Assembly: GCF_033568475.1 (NCBI RefSeq) | Contig: NC_133120.1 | Location: 91,158,151 to 91,222,150, forward strand | From: Henckelia pumila | Lineage: Eukaryota; Streptophyta; Magnoliopsida; Lamiales; Gesneriaceae | Direction: 5' to 3' | Length of the DNA: 64,000 bases | Made by a program: the position numbers and the translations under genes | In this document: positions 1 through 11,839 of the stretch, piece after piece | Layout of the letters: the number at the start of each line of letters is the position of its first letter | Position numbering within the stretch: position 1 is the stretch's first letter | Notes under the pieces: generated by a model | What the model was told of the DNA's origin: nothing | The model's input: the letters and a program-made list of their open reading frames with translations, nothing else | The model's database searches: none

Positions 1-60
1 CACACACGGTGGATTATCTCCTGTACTCGACAAAAAATCCACAAAAACCCATGTAAAACA
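1..60 (-). pseudogene. nsLTP paralogue, 5' remnant at window edge
   Basis: Read on the minus strand, this stretch encodes the end of a signal peptide followed by GDNPPCV, closely matching the same part of the intact lipid-transfer gene 0.5 kb away (WVFVGFCQ...GDNLPCV). The rest of the gene lies outside the window. The expected start-codon region upstream is not conserved, so this copy is probably broken. It shows the nsLTP genes form a tandem, same-strand cluster extending past the window edge. Confidence 0.55.
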
Positions 61-336
61 CATAATATTATTTTCCTGATATAAATAAGACATCACCTCC
101 GATCCTTATACCCCCAAACTTGCAAGCCTCAAACCAAAGTTAAATATGTTTAATTTATTTTTTAATTTTATACAAAAATTTAAAACTATCATTGATTTCT
201 ACCGTTTTAAATCTTAAAGCCAGCCAAATATTGTTCAACATCGAGCTAAATTCGATGAGCTGGTCTCAAGTGAGTTATCTCAGGTTACTCACCATGGTTT
301 GCACAAAAAACATTACGTGTATTATGAAATCAAAGA

Positions 337-663
337 CTAAAAATTACCATTATTGCAGGTAGACAAATCAGCATTGGACCCACAATTCTTGGCAAGATTC
401 ACGGCATCAGTTTTAGTGATATTAAGATTATGCAGTATCGCGGGATCGTTCAACACCGTGCAAAGGCATGCCTTGTCATCCGCCACCAGCTGTTTCAACG
501 GAACACAACACGACGCCGGGGGAGAATTCGACTTCAGATAAGGCTGACACGGCATCAACTTCTGCACACACGGTAAATTATCTCCTGATCCTTGACAAAA
601 GCCCACAAAAACCCATGAGCATAGCACCAAAAAGAACAACGTAAATGACTTGGATGTTGCCAT
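337..663 (-). CDS. Non-specific lipid-transfer protein-like (8-Cys), intact copy
   Basis: This encodes a small secreted protein that would bind lipid at the cell surface or wall. The start at 663 was chosen because it opens directly on a signal peptide (MATSKSFTLFFLVLCSWVF); an ATG three bases upstream and a far-upstream Met giving a basic N-terminus are less likely. All eight cysteines of the LTP/alpha-amylase-inhibitor fold are present: C-X6-C, then X12-CC, X12-CXC, X25-C and X8-C. The reading ends CNNGNF-stop, but AATG/GTAATT there looks like a splice donor, so a short second exon is possible. The family often has a GPI-anchored form; no anchor is visible here. Two paralogues at 19.1-19.9 kb carry lesions, and this is the only complete copy in the window. 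Confidence 0.8.
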   Translation of the reverse strand: MATSKSFTLFFLVLCSWVFVGFCQGSGDNLPCVQKLMPCQPYLKSNSPPASCCVPLKQLVADDKACLCTVLNDPAILHNLNITKTDAVNLAKNCGSNADLSTCNNGNF

Positions 664-1760
664 CATATGTTGATCAAGTCTGGTTCTCAATTTCTTTTTT
701 CTTGGTACTTTTTGGTGTGGGTTGATATGAGTATGCATGTGTTTATATACACATATAGCAGTGAAAAGGGCTGGGATTTTTCGGAAGAATGAGATTTGGA
801 TTCCATATGACCAGCAACTACTTTTGAATGAGGCTATATATCTATTATCTATTTTATTCTATTATTTATCACTTATAATTTTTATCTTTCGTATTTTATG
901 TTTTTCAGTTTAAAATAATTTAAAATCTCCATTTATTCTTAGATATAATATAAATTATTTTTTTTGTGAAAATACATATATTACTATATATCTAAATTAT
1001 TTATTTACGTGAAAATACATAAATAATCACTGGTCTAAATTATAGCCGCGTGTGATTAATATTATCAATTAGAGAACTCTCAGTTTCTTTTAATCAAAAA
1101 ATATATAAACCTTTTTTAGAAAATAGATATTAATAACTTGGGGATCGCACCAATATCCACGCAAGATATTCTCTAGTCTCTACAACTGATAGGCCGGGAA
1201 GAAGAAACAGAAAACGTAGGAATTTTTCCCACTTAAGAAGTCAAATGCTCGAGACTATGTGAAAGTGAAAGCTTGATCATCAGGGACAAAATTTTAAGTT
1301 AAGAGTAGGTTAGTTTTTTGGTTTCTGCTCTTATTTATACTAGTCGCGTCTGCACACGTGTTGCGTGTATGATTAAAATATGAATATTATTTATTACATA
1401 CATATTATATGTTTGTTTCAAACTAATTTAAATTTGAAAATAAAATGAGTTGCGTATGTGATTAAAATATGAATATTTTTTATTGTATATTAGTGCAAAA
1501 TGCTCATGCTTTGCATGTGTAAAATAAATGATTTTTTATGTAATTTTTTTTAAACCAAAAAATAGATTGAGAGTGAAGTTTATTGAGATAGTGGATAAGA
1601 AGGAATAATTATAAAATAAAGAATTTTGGTGTCCTCAAAGTTAGTTACTATAATAGGCTCAATTTTTATATAATATTATAGATATGTATTATATTTTTGT
1701 TTCGAATCAATTTAAATTTGAAAATAAAATGAAAGCACAAAAATAAAGATTATAATGGAC
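664..1760. other. AT-rich spacer upstream of the nsLTP gene
   Basis: No coding signal was seen. The stretch just above 664 should hold the nsLTP promoter; plus-strand TTTATATACACATATAG near 739-756 reads as TATATAAA on the minus strand and is a plausible TATA box about 80 bases from the start. The rest is low-complexity AT-rich DNA. Confidence 0.4.
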
Positions 1761-1761
1761 A

Positions 1762-2082
1762 AATGGATTTATCAAATGTGATGGTAGCTTCAGATTCTCT
1801 TTTGGCAGTACAAGCAGTCACGATGCCATAATCTTAGTTATGTGGGTCTCTGTGCTACAGAAATTAATGTGCTCATGGCTGATATTGGAATTACATCAAT
1901 TTTTCATGTTAGGAGATCGGCTAATGAAGTGGCTCACTATTTATCTAAATTTGTTGTTTCCTCTCCTACACTTTTTTTTTGGGTGGTTGGAGATTTTTCT
2001 AGTTGGATGATTAAACTTGTAATTTTGGATCTTCAAGTATGAAATAAAATTACAAGTTTTATTTTTCAAAAAAAAAAAATTG
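1762..2082 (+). pseudogene. LINE RNase H 3' remnant
   Basis: Two out-of-phase stretches match the C-terminal RNase H domain of plant non-LTR retrotransposons: ASDSLLAVQAV, then after a frameshift HVRRSANEVAHYLSKF, the typical end of that domain. The segment ends a few bases before an A-run at about 2070-2081, consistent with the poly(A) end of a 5'-truncated LINE on the plus strand. It is non-functional. Confidence 0.6.
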
Positions 2083-2279
2083 TTTCTGATTTTTCTTTAA
2101 TATAAGCATTTAATAAATTTATAGTCATTTAATTATTATTTAAACTACAATTTTTATATCCAAATTCCACTTCATTATTTTATATACCCCTTGCCTAAAT
2201 GAATTGTATTATTAAGTAATAAAAATAACTATAATTATGCCTCGAACTCGTTTCAAATCTCATAGGCTATAAAGTCAAC

Positions 2280-2929
2280 AGGGTGCGCAAATTATCGATC
2301 AAACCGAAAAAATCGACCGAACCGAATAAATCGAAAATTCGGTTCAATTTATTCGGTTTATCGGTTAATTTTTTTAAAATATCGGTCAAGTCGGTTTAAT
2401 CGGTTCAATTTCGGTTTTTTTAAAAAAATATCGGTTAAACCGATTAAACCAATATTTTATAAATAATTAAAAAAATAAATATTGGGTCTTAACTCTGTTT
2501 ATAGTTGTCTATTTTTGTTGGGCTTTAAGTACATATACCCAACTTTGTTATAAGCCTAACTCACCCACCCAACAAAAAAACACTCATGTTTTCAGAATCG
2601 TTGCCCTAAGTCTTAACACCCCAATTTATCCTCATCTTCACATTGAAGTTTCCTCTCAAATTCAATGGAAAGCTTGTGCGCCGGTAAGATCTCGTTTTTT
2701 TTTTTTTTTAATTAATTTTTGGTAAAATCCTGTGCCTCTAAAAATACCTGTAAATTTAATGGAGAAGTTTGTGCGCCTGAAAATAGATGTAAATATTTTT
2801 TTTAAAAAAAGAATGTATATTTAAAAAAACAAATAAGTCGGTTCAGTTTGTTAAAAAATATGATCGATCGGTTCAATTTTTTCAAATATCAATTCGGTTG
2901 GTTCATTTTTGACCGATTGCACACCCCTA
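2280..2929. mobile_element. hAT-type MITE, copy 1
   Basis: The ends are inverted (left AGGGTGCGCAA, right TTGCACACCCCT) and flanked by AAGTCAAC / AAGTGAAC, an 8-bp target duplication with one mismatch, as expected for hAT elements. Both subterminal regions are rich in CGGTT/AACCG, giving a large foldback. There is no coding capacity. A second copy in the opposite orientation is at 44844-45586. Confidence 0.7.
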
Positions 2930-2956
2930 AAAGTGAACATGGCACATAAATAATTA

Positions 2957-3920
2957 CTTTTTTTCGAACTAAAATATCAAAACCACCGAAAGAAAGAACG
3001 GTTACAAGAGAAACAAAGGAAAACAGACAATCCGAATTTCATAATCAGACATAGAATCAAATGATCTAGTTAAACTATGAGTCGTCCGGTTATGAACAAA
3101 AAAAAAATGAACAAGAATGTAATTCCGAAGCTAGGAACCTACAGTCTTCTACTAACAAACCCAAGCTCGAGACATCCAAATCCTTCTTATATAGTGCATT
3201 GATCAACAGCTTGGCATCAGATTCCACTAATACATTTGAGAGTTGAAGTTCCTTAATCCAGCTTAAGGCCTCTCGAAAGCCTAAGGCTTCAGCAACTGTT
3301 GGATTACAAGCTCCATGAAAACACCCTTGTATTGATGTCTTTACCTCGCCAAAGAAGTCACGAAGAACACATCCGTAACCAATACGAGGAGGGTCTCTAA
3401 ATACTGCTGCATCCACGTTACATTTGAGAAAATCCATCGGTGGAGCCCTCCAGTTTGTAATTTGCTGAGATGCCATAATTGGTTTCATACTCTCCTTTTC
3501 CTGATTGGCCAACCTCCATTGGTTATAATAATCCATTGCAGAGTTATATATCAATACCGCTGGCTTATGATTTCCATTCCAGATTACTTCGTTTCTATTA
3601 TTCCAAATACTCCACAATACCATTGCACCTTTTTCGATAACTGAATTTGTTTGCGAGTTGATAAAACTTTTCCACCACTCACGAAACAAACTTTCTGCAC
3701 CAACATTGCTTCCAATCGATGTCAAACTCCAAACACTACGAGCATAAGGACAATGAACCAAAACATGGATATCTGTTTCTGGATGGTTGTTACAAATCGG
3801 ATACCAATCTGGACAATTTATGTGTTTCCTTCTCAATTCCATTCGAGTTGGGAGGCAATGAGATAACGTGCGCCATATGAAATATTTCACTTTACCTGGA
3901 ATCTTCCAATCAACTTCTAA
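2957..3920 (-). mobile_element. LINE 3' half (zinc-binding RT region and RNase H)
   Basis: The long minus-strand frame (about 3090-3920) carries the zf-RVT linker domain (KVKYFIWRTLSHCLPTR, later CPICNNHPETDIHVLVHCP-like cysteines and histidines) followed by an RNase H domain (FLKCNVDAAVF... EALGFREALSWIKE... VESDAKLLINAL). A run of nine A at about 3101 shifts the frame; after it the RNase H end continues (VHNRTTHSLTRSF) to a stop near 3000. A T-run at about 2957-2963 is the poly(A) tail. The 5' part of the same LINE lies at 15247-15885, separated by nested insertions. It is non-functional. Confidence 0.85.
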
Positions 3921-4122
3921 GGGAGTGTTTGCAATAGATTGTGCTTTTGTAAAAGTGATTAATTTATAAATTATAAAAAAATTAAGAAAAATCAAAAGTT
4001 TATAGTGTTTGGAAACAAATGTGAAAATCTAAAAATCAAAGTTGGGTTGTGTTTGATAAATAAATGATTATAGTGATTTTAACAATGACCTTCTTATTAG
4101 AATCACTTTTGGAGAATCATAA
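3921..4122. mobile_element. Tourist-like (PIF/Harbinger) MITE, left part
   Basis: It starts GGGAGTGTTTGCAAT directly after TAA. The matching inverted end ATTGCAAACACTCAC lies at 15229-15243, followed by TAA at 15244-15246. Terminal repeats plus the 3-bp TAA duplication are typical of PIF/Harbinger MITEs. The element is split by the gypsy insertion at 4123-15100. Confidence 0.75.
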
Positions 4123-6128
4123 TGTGAGGCCTAGATTCTAATCATGCAATCTCAGGGTAATTTAATTAATCAACTCAATTAAAAAAATAGGATTAAAGAA
4201 TTCAATTTTTCGATTTTTTTTTAAAAGAGGTGCTCGCTCGATCGGTAAACTCTTACCGATCGAGCGGGCCAAAAGATTCCAGCTCTTTGCCAAGGATCAG
4301 GACCCCTCGCTCGATCGGTAAAATTTTACCGATCGAGCGAGCATAAAATTCACATACACTGCCTCGCAAAAAAAGGTGCTCGCTCGATCCGCAAGAATTC
4401 GCCGATCGAGCGAGACCCTCTGCCCAGAAAAATTCTGGTTTTCTTCTCCAATTTTCAATTCCATTCAATCCACAATAACAACATCAAAATCTCATTCAAC
4501 AAGATACAACATATATGTAATGAGTTATACAAACCTCGCAAAATAAAGCATGCATAATAAGGTCCATCTAGTTCGGACTTATTCAATACAAAAAGGAGTT
4601 CAATTACAAAGTGACTCCTAACATCCAAGCCTCACTTTATTCTCTCAATCCTCTAGCCATGTTGTCTCTGATTCGTTCCTGCCCAACCTGTTGCCAAGTA
4701 CACATACAAACAAAGACAACAGCCAAATAATCCGGTGAGAATAATATTTCCAGTAAAAGAGACTGACAGGCAATCAAATAAACATATCAAGTCATATCAA
4801 AACTCGTTCCCCATATAATCAAATAATCCAATCAAGTACTGTATTTAAAATGATATGCATGTCTTTAAAACTTCTGGATTATCAGACTCAGATAATCAAA
4901 TGCAATTCTTCTATTCTTTCTTTCTTTCTTTGGTTTGGGATCCCGAGGTTAAAACATCCAACGATCATACCGACTCCCCTCTCGAGATGGACGTGGCATG
5001 TTTTAATCCTCTAGACTCTAGGGCATTACAGTGAGCTACTCGACAAGGTAGTAAATCGCCTACCAAGCCACTCGACCACAATCTCTAGATCGTCTAATTC
5101 AAACTGAATAAATCAGGACTCAATATGAATGCATTTGTAATCTCATGAACTCAATATAAATTCAATCATATAATCAATAAGCAATCAAATCATGCAATAT
5201 GTGATTTCTTCTAGGACACTCGAATCAATCCCGACTCGAGTTAATCGTTCTATTCCATTCCAAAGTCATCTTATACCTCTTCTTTGTCGTTCCAAAACTT
5301 CAATCTGAAAACAACAATTCTCAATTCAAAAACTATCCAATTAAGTTCATTAATCGATATAGAAAGACATCGATACTATACCGGCTCAACTCTTCCAAAC
5401 TTGCCAAAAGCTGCAACTCTAGCAACTTCAAGGACTCCCAATCAATCTATCAGAAGAAGTCACGGATCAAAATCGATATCAAAACTCAATCAAAACTCAA
5501 TACGATCAAAATATCGAAACGATATCCAAAACTCAAACTGACGGCATAATGGCTATAAACTGACCAATCCAAAAATGCAGACAGCAAAACAACAGCTCAA
5601 CATACTCATTCCAATCCTCAAACATCAAACCCAATACAAAATCAACACATCTCAAAATCATCATTTTCGAAAATGACAAAAAAAATCATAACAATTCCGA
5701 TTGTCGTTAGATCTTCGAACCGTCTTAGATAAACGGTCACTGCTAACTCATAATCATCCTCTCCGAATATAAACAAATTCTGACAACATCAATAAATTCA
5801 AACTTCTCAGAATTAAGATAAACTTACTTCCAAACGAAGCACTCGTCGCTGTGATCGTAGATATCAAGTCAGAAATCAATTCTATCGGACGGATTGAACT
5901 AGAAATGAAATCACAAAAGCTTGGAAAGCTTTCTCACGCCTTCCATGGAGTAAAACCGAGTTGGAGGAGATAAGGGAGGAATGAGAGACTTAGTCAACAA
6001 GTCTATAATATAACAAATCCATTTTTTGCGTTTTAGTCCCTAAAATTTTCGAAAATTTCAAAAAAGTCCCTGATTAATAAAAAGTCCGATCTCGAATTAT
6101 GAAATCACCGAATATCTCAAATAACATC
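4123..6128 (-). repeat. LTR A (extra outer LTR, lacks 26 bp)
   Basis: It begins TGTGAGGCCTAG and runs parallel to LTRs B and C, but stops at ...AATAACATC, missing the final 26 bp (through GGGGCGTTACA) present in LTR C. LTR B begins at the next base. By eye it resembles LTR C more than LTR B in the first 100 bp. It carries three palindromes built on CTCGCTCGATCGG at 4235-4266, 4306-4341 and 4379-4414. Confidence 0.85.
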
Positions 6129-8165
6129 TGTGAGGCCTAGATTCTAATCATGCAATCTCAGGGTAATTAAATTAATCAACTTAATTAAAAGAATAGGATT
6201 TAAGATTTCAAAATTTTTATTTATTTATTTTTTTAAAGAAGGTGCTCGCTCGATCGGTAAAATCTTACCGATCGAGCGGGCCAAAGATACCAGCTCTCTG
6301 TCCAAGAATCAGGACCCCTCGCTTGATCGGTAAAATCTTACCGATTGAGCGAGAACAAAATTCAAATACACTGTCCCGCTACAAAAGGTGGTCGCTCGAT
6401 CCACAAGACTTCGCCGATCGAGCGAGACCCTCTGCCCAGAAAAATTCTGGTTTCTTCTCCAATTCAATTCCATTGAATCCACAATAACAACATCAAAATC
6501 CCATTCAACAAGATACACCATAAATGTATTGAGTTATACAAACCTCACAAAATAAAGCATGCATAATAAGGTCCATCTAGTTCGAACTTATTCAATACAA
6601 AAAGGAGTTCAAAAACATAATGACTCCTAACATCCAAGCCTCACTCTATTCTCTCAATCGCCTAGCCATGTTGTCTCTGACTCGGTCCTGCCCCACCTGT
6701 TGCCAAGTACACATACAAACAAAGACAACAGCCGGATAATCCGATGAGAATTGATATTCCTAATAAAAGAGACTGGCATGTAATCAAATAAACATATCAA
6801 GACATGTATGAACTCGTTCCTCATATAATCAATTAATCCAATCAAATACTGAATTTAAAATGATATGCATGTCTTTAAACTTCTGGATTATCAAACTCAG
6901 ATAATCAAATGAAATTCTTCTATTCTTTTTTTCTTTCTTTGGTTTGGGATCTCGAGGCTAAAAACATCCACAATCACACAGACTCTCCTCTCGAGGTGGA
7001 CATGGCATGCTTTAATCCTCTAGACTCAAGAGCATTATAGTGAGCTACTCGACAAGGTAGTAAATCGCCTACCCAGCTACTTAACTACAATCCCTAGATC
7101 GTCTAATTCAAATTGAATAAATCAAGGCTCAATATGAATGCATATGTAATCTCATGCACTCAATATAAATTCAATCAAATAATCAAATAAACAATCAAAT
7201 CATGCAATATGTGATTTCTTCTAGGACACTCGAATCAATCCCGACTCGAGTTAATCGTCCTATTCCATTCCAAAGTCATCTTATACCTCTTTTTTGTCGT
7301 TCCAAAACTTCAATCTGAAAAAAACAATTCTCAATTCAAAAACTATCCAATCAAGTTCATAAATCGATATAGAAAGACATCGATACTATATCGGCTCAAC
7401 TCTTCCAAACTTGCCAAAAGCTGCAACTCTAGCAACTGCAAGGACTCCCAATAAATCTATCAGAAGAAGTCACGGATCAAAATCGATATCAAAACTCACT
7501 CAAAACTCAATACGATCAAAAATATCGAAACGATATTCAAAACTCAAACTGACGGCATAACGGCTATAAACTGACCAATCCGGAATGCAGACAACAAAAC
7601 AACAGCTCAATAAACTCATTCCAATCCTCAAACATCAAACCCAACACAAAATCAACACATCTCAAAAACATCATTTTCGAAAATGACAAGAAAAATCATA
7701 ACAATTTCGATTGTCGTTAGATCTTCGAACCGTCTTAGATAAACGATCACTGCTAACTCATAATCATCCTCTCCGAATATAAACAAATTCTGACAACATA
7801 AATAAATTCAAACTTCTCAGAATTAAGATAGACTTACTTCCAAATGGAGCACTCATCGCTGTGATCGCAGATATCAAGTCAGAAATCAATTATATCGGAC
7901 GGATTGAGCTAGAAATGAAATCACAAAAGATTGGAGAAGCTTTTTGGTCGCTTCAATGGATGGAACACGGTTGGGGAAGGAGATGAGAGGATAAGAAAAT
8001 GACCAAATCAAGTAGATAATATAAAAAATCCCATAATTGCGTTTCAGTCCCTGAAAATTTCGAAAATTTCAAAATATTCCCTAATCAATAAAAATTCCGA
8101 TCTCGAATTCTAAAATCACTGCTTATCTCAAATAACATCAATTAAGATAAAAACGGGGCGTTATA
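6129..8165 (-). repeat. LTR B (3' LTR adjoining the polypurine tract)
   Basis: It runs from TGTGAGGCCTAG to GGGGCGTTATA, with the terminal CA mutated to TA. It directly adjoins the polypurine tract (8166-8182) and so is the true 3' LTR of the internal region. It differs from A and C, for example in the stretch after GAATAGGATT. Confidence 0.85.
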
Positions 8166-8182
8166 ATTCTCCCCCTCTAAGA
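8166..8182 (-). other. Polypurine tract of gypsy element 1
   Basis: On the minus strand this reads CTTAGAGGGGGAGAAT immediately before the LTR. It is the plus-strand primer of reverse transcription and fixes the element's orientation. Confidence 0.8.
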
Positions 8183-8286
8183 AAAGATTTCGTCCTCGAA
8201 ATCATCGATATCAACTCATAAGAAGATAATTACAAATTCAAGAACAGAAATAAGAACTCACATCAGATGAATAACTCGGGAAATAT

Positions 8287-10218
8287 CTATCTCATGTCAG
8301 ATTCTGTCTCCCAAGTCGCTTCTTCGACTCCGTGACGACTCCACTGAACTTTCACCAGAGGAATCGATTTGGTTCTGAGTTGTTTCTCCTTTCTGTCAAG
8401 GATCTGAATCGGCCTCTCGAAATAACTCAGAGTTTCATCAAGTTCGGCTTCGTCAGGTTGAAGTACATGAGAAGGATCGGGATGGTATTTCCTTAACATC
8501 GAGACGTGAAAGACGTCGTGAATACCAGATAAAGAAGGAGGAAGTGCTAATCGGTAGACTAGATTTCCTATCTTCTGTAGAACTTCATACGGACCGATGA
8601 ATCTCAGTGACAACTTTCCTCTCTTCCCAAATCTAACAGTACCTCTAAACGGAGAAATCTTCAAGAATACACGGTCTCCCTGATCGAAAGATAGAGGTCT
8701 GCAACGGATATTCGCATACTTTGCTTGTCGGTCCTGAGCAGTCTTCATTCTCAATCGAATAATCTTCACCTGCTCAGCCATATCACGAATCATATCTGGT
8801 CCCAAGTCTGGGGACTCAGACATCTCATCCCAGTACAGAGGAGATCTGCACTTCTTTCCGTACAACGCTTCAAAGGGTTCCATTCTTATGCTCGTCTGGA
8901 AGCTGTTGTTGTACGAAAACTCAACGAGAGGCAATGAATCTTGCCAAGTAGTGCCAAAGTCAAGCACCACTGCTCGTAACATATCCTCCAGAGTCTGAAT
9001 CGTCCGTTCTGATTGACCGTCGGTCTGAGGATGGTATGTTGTACTCAAGTGCAATCTAGTACCAAGATCCTCTTGCAGACTGTGCCAGAAGTGAGAAGTA
9101 AACCGAGGATCTCGGTCAAAAACAATGGATCTCGGCACACCGTGCAATCTGACGATCTCTCTGACGTACAACTCTGTCATCTGGTCGTGTCGATAAGTCA
9201 TCCGATACGGAATGAAACAAGCAAACTTCGTCAACCTATCAATCACAACCCAAATAGCATCACAACCCCGAACAGACTGGGGTAGTTTCGTGACGAAGTC
9301 CATCGAGATATGATCCCAATTCCATTCCGGAATAGACAAACTATGCAGAAGACCTCCCGGCCTTTTTCTCTCGGCTTTCACTTGCTGACAGTTCAGACAT
9401 CGAGAAACAAACCTCGCAACATCACTCTTCATCTTCTTCCACCAAAACTGACTCTTCAGGTCGTTATACATCTTTCGGCCTCCGGGATGAACACTGAACC
9501 GACTGCAATGCGCCTCTCTCATAATACGCTGTCTTAACTCATCAATCTCAGGCATAACAATATGGCTATTCACAAACAAAACATCATCCCTGACCTGAAA
9601 TTCAGATTGGTGTCCTGATCTCACTTTCTCTATCGACTTCTGAATACTCTCATCTGATTTCTGTGCTTCTCTGATCGACACAAACAAATCTGGCTCGGCC
9701 TGAATCGCACAAACTCTGATCGGATTCCTATCTGACTCAAACTCCAATCCAAAATTGCAACAGTCGTCAATCAAACGAGACACACCGATCGTCGAAAGAG
9801 ATAAAGAGCAAAGCTTACGACTCAAAGCATCGGCAGCTGCATTCGACTTCCCCGGGTAATACTTAATCTCGCAGTCGAATTCTTTCAGCAAATCTAACCA
9901 TCTCCTCTGTCTCATATTCAACTCAGACTGTGAAAATAAGTATTTAAGACTCTTATGATCCGAAAAGATCTCAAAAGACTCACCGTACAAGTAGTGACGC
10001 CAAATCTTCAAGGAAAAAACAATAGCAGCAAGTTCAAGATCATGGACTGGGTAGCGAGTCTCGTGCGGTTTCAGCTGTCTCGACGCATATGCTATCACGT
10101 GCTTCCTCTGCATAAGAATACATCCGAGACCAAGATGAGAAGCATCGCAATAAACTGTGAAACCTCCAGTACCAGATGGAATAGAAAGAATCGGAGCACT
10201 GGTTAATCTCTTCTTCAA
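8287..10218 (-). pseudogene. Gypsy element 1 RNase H and integrase
   Basis: This is a 643-residue frame. RNase H comes first ([49 protein letters not shown]), then the integrase zinc site (HCSRFSVHPGG...CLNCQQVKAE). The core D,D,E residues follow in [20 protein letters not shown] and GQSERTIQTLE. A chromodomain-like tail (KVQWSRHGVEEATWE) is last. A TAG ends the frame just before residues IFPELF, so the normal C-terminus is cut by a nonsense change. At the N-terminal end the frame is broken from RT by an indel near 10290. Confidence 0.9.
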
Positions 10219-10274
10219 CTCAACAAAACTGGCTTCACAATCATCTGTCCACAGAAAAGTAGCATTCTTCTGAG

Positions 10275-11690
10275 TCAGCTGGGTGATAGGCTTTGCATAG
10301 AAGAGAAACCCTGAATAAATCTACGATAGTAACCCGCCAAACGTATAAAACTGCGGATTTCTGGCACAGAAGTCGGCCTGCGCCAGTTCGTCACTGCTTC
10401 TATCTTGCTGGGATCCACAGCAATCCCATCTCCTGAAATAATGTGCCCCAGAAAGACAAATTTGTCAAGCCAAAACTCACACTTCGAAAGCTTGGCGAAT
10501 AACTGTTCTGTCCTCAAATTCTGCAACACAGTTCTCAAATGTTCTGCATGCTCGATACGGCTCTTAGAATAGATCAAGATATCGTCAATGAAAATAATCA
10601 CAAACTCATCAAGAAAACGCTGAAAGATTCGGTTCATCAACCCCATAAAGACCGCTGGGGCGTTCGTCAAACCAAACGGCATGACAATAAATTCAAAATG
10701 ACCATACCTCGTTCGAAACGCAGTCTTAGGGACATCCTCTTCACGAACTCTCAGCTGGTGATACCCAGACTTCAAATCTATCTTCGAATAGATACACGAA
10801 CCCTGCAATTGATCAAAAAGATCATCTATACGTGGTAAAGGATACCTGTTCTTAACTGTCTCCTGATTCAGTTGGCGGTAGTCAATGCAGAGACGCATAG
10901 AGCCATCTTTCTTTCTAACAAACAGGACAGGAGCACCCCAAGGTGATACACTGGGTCGAATGTATCCCTTGGCAATCAAATCTTCCAACTGCTCCTTCAG
11001 TTCTTTCAATTCGATCGGAGCCATTCTGTACGGAGCTTTCAAAATTGGTTGAGTACCTGACGTTAGTTTGATGCCAAATTCAATCTCACGAATAGGTGGT
11101 AATCCCGAAATCTCATCTGCAAACACATCAGGGAATTCCCTAACCACTGGTATATCGTTCAGCTCAGGGCTAAACTTCAGAATATCGATTGCATAAACAA
11201 GAAATCCTTCGGCTCCTTTCTGTAATAATCTAGTCATAGATAAGACAGATATCAAATGAATTTTTGAACGAGAACCCTTACCAAAGAATCTCCACTCTTC
11301 TGACATCTCTGGTCTGAAACATACTATCTTTTGAAAACAATCTACTTTAGCCCTGTACTTAGTCAAAACATCTATGCCAACTATGCAGTCAAAGTCAGAC
11401 AACCCAAGTACAATACAGTCGAACTCGATCAAATTTCCTTCAAAACTCAAACCACAATTTCTAACAAAATTCTTAAAAACAATTCCTCCACCCAAAGGTG
11501 AAGTAACAGAAACTACAGCATGCAAAGGCTCAAAAGGCAAGGCATGCATCGATACAAATTTCTCAGATAAGAAAGAGTGAGAAGCACCTGTATCTATCAG
11601 AATAAATGCAGGATAACCAAAAATATTACAATTACCTGTAGTCACATCATTCGGTGCAGCTTGAGCCTCATCTTCGTTCAGAGAAATCAC
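10275..11690 (-). pseudogene. Gypsy element 1 protease and reverse transcriptase
   Basis: The protease active site is present ([17 protein letters not shown]). Reverse transcriptase follows with [43 protein letters not shown] and the catalytic FIDDILIYS. The frame ends out of phase at about 10275 ([10 protein letters not shown]), where homologues continue into RNase H, so an indel separates RT from RNase H. Upstream of the first Met the same frame reads back through a gag zinc knuckle, so it is not an independent ORF. Confidence 0.9.
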
Positions 11691-11839
11691 TCTAGCCTGA
11701 GGTCGGGAAGATTGATTCGTACTTTGATTACCTCCCTGATGATTCTGCTGTTGAGGTTGGAACGAGTGAACTGCAGTCGATTGCCTCTGAGGCTGAGATG
11801 ACTGTCGAGGGGCATTTCCACTCTGAGTCTGGTCAGAAC

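Noticed and set aside
5284..5541. 85-residue ORF repeated at 14230-14487
   Set aside because: It lies on the strand opposite to the element inside LTRs A and C; its recurrence only reflects LTR duplication.
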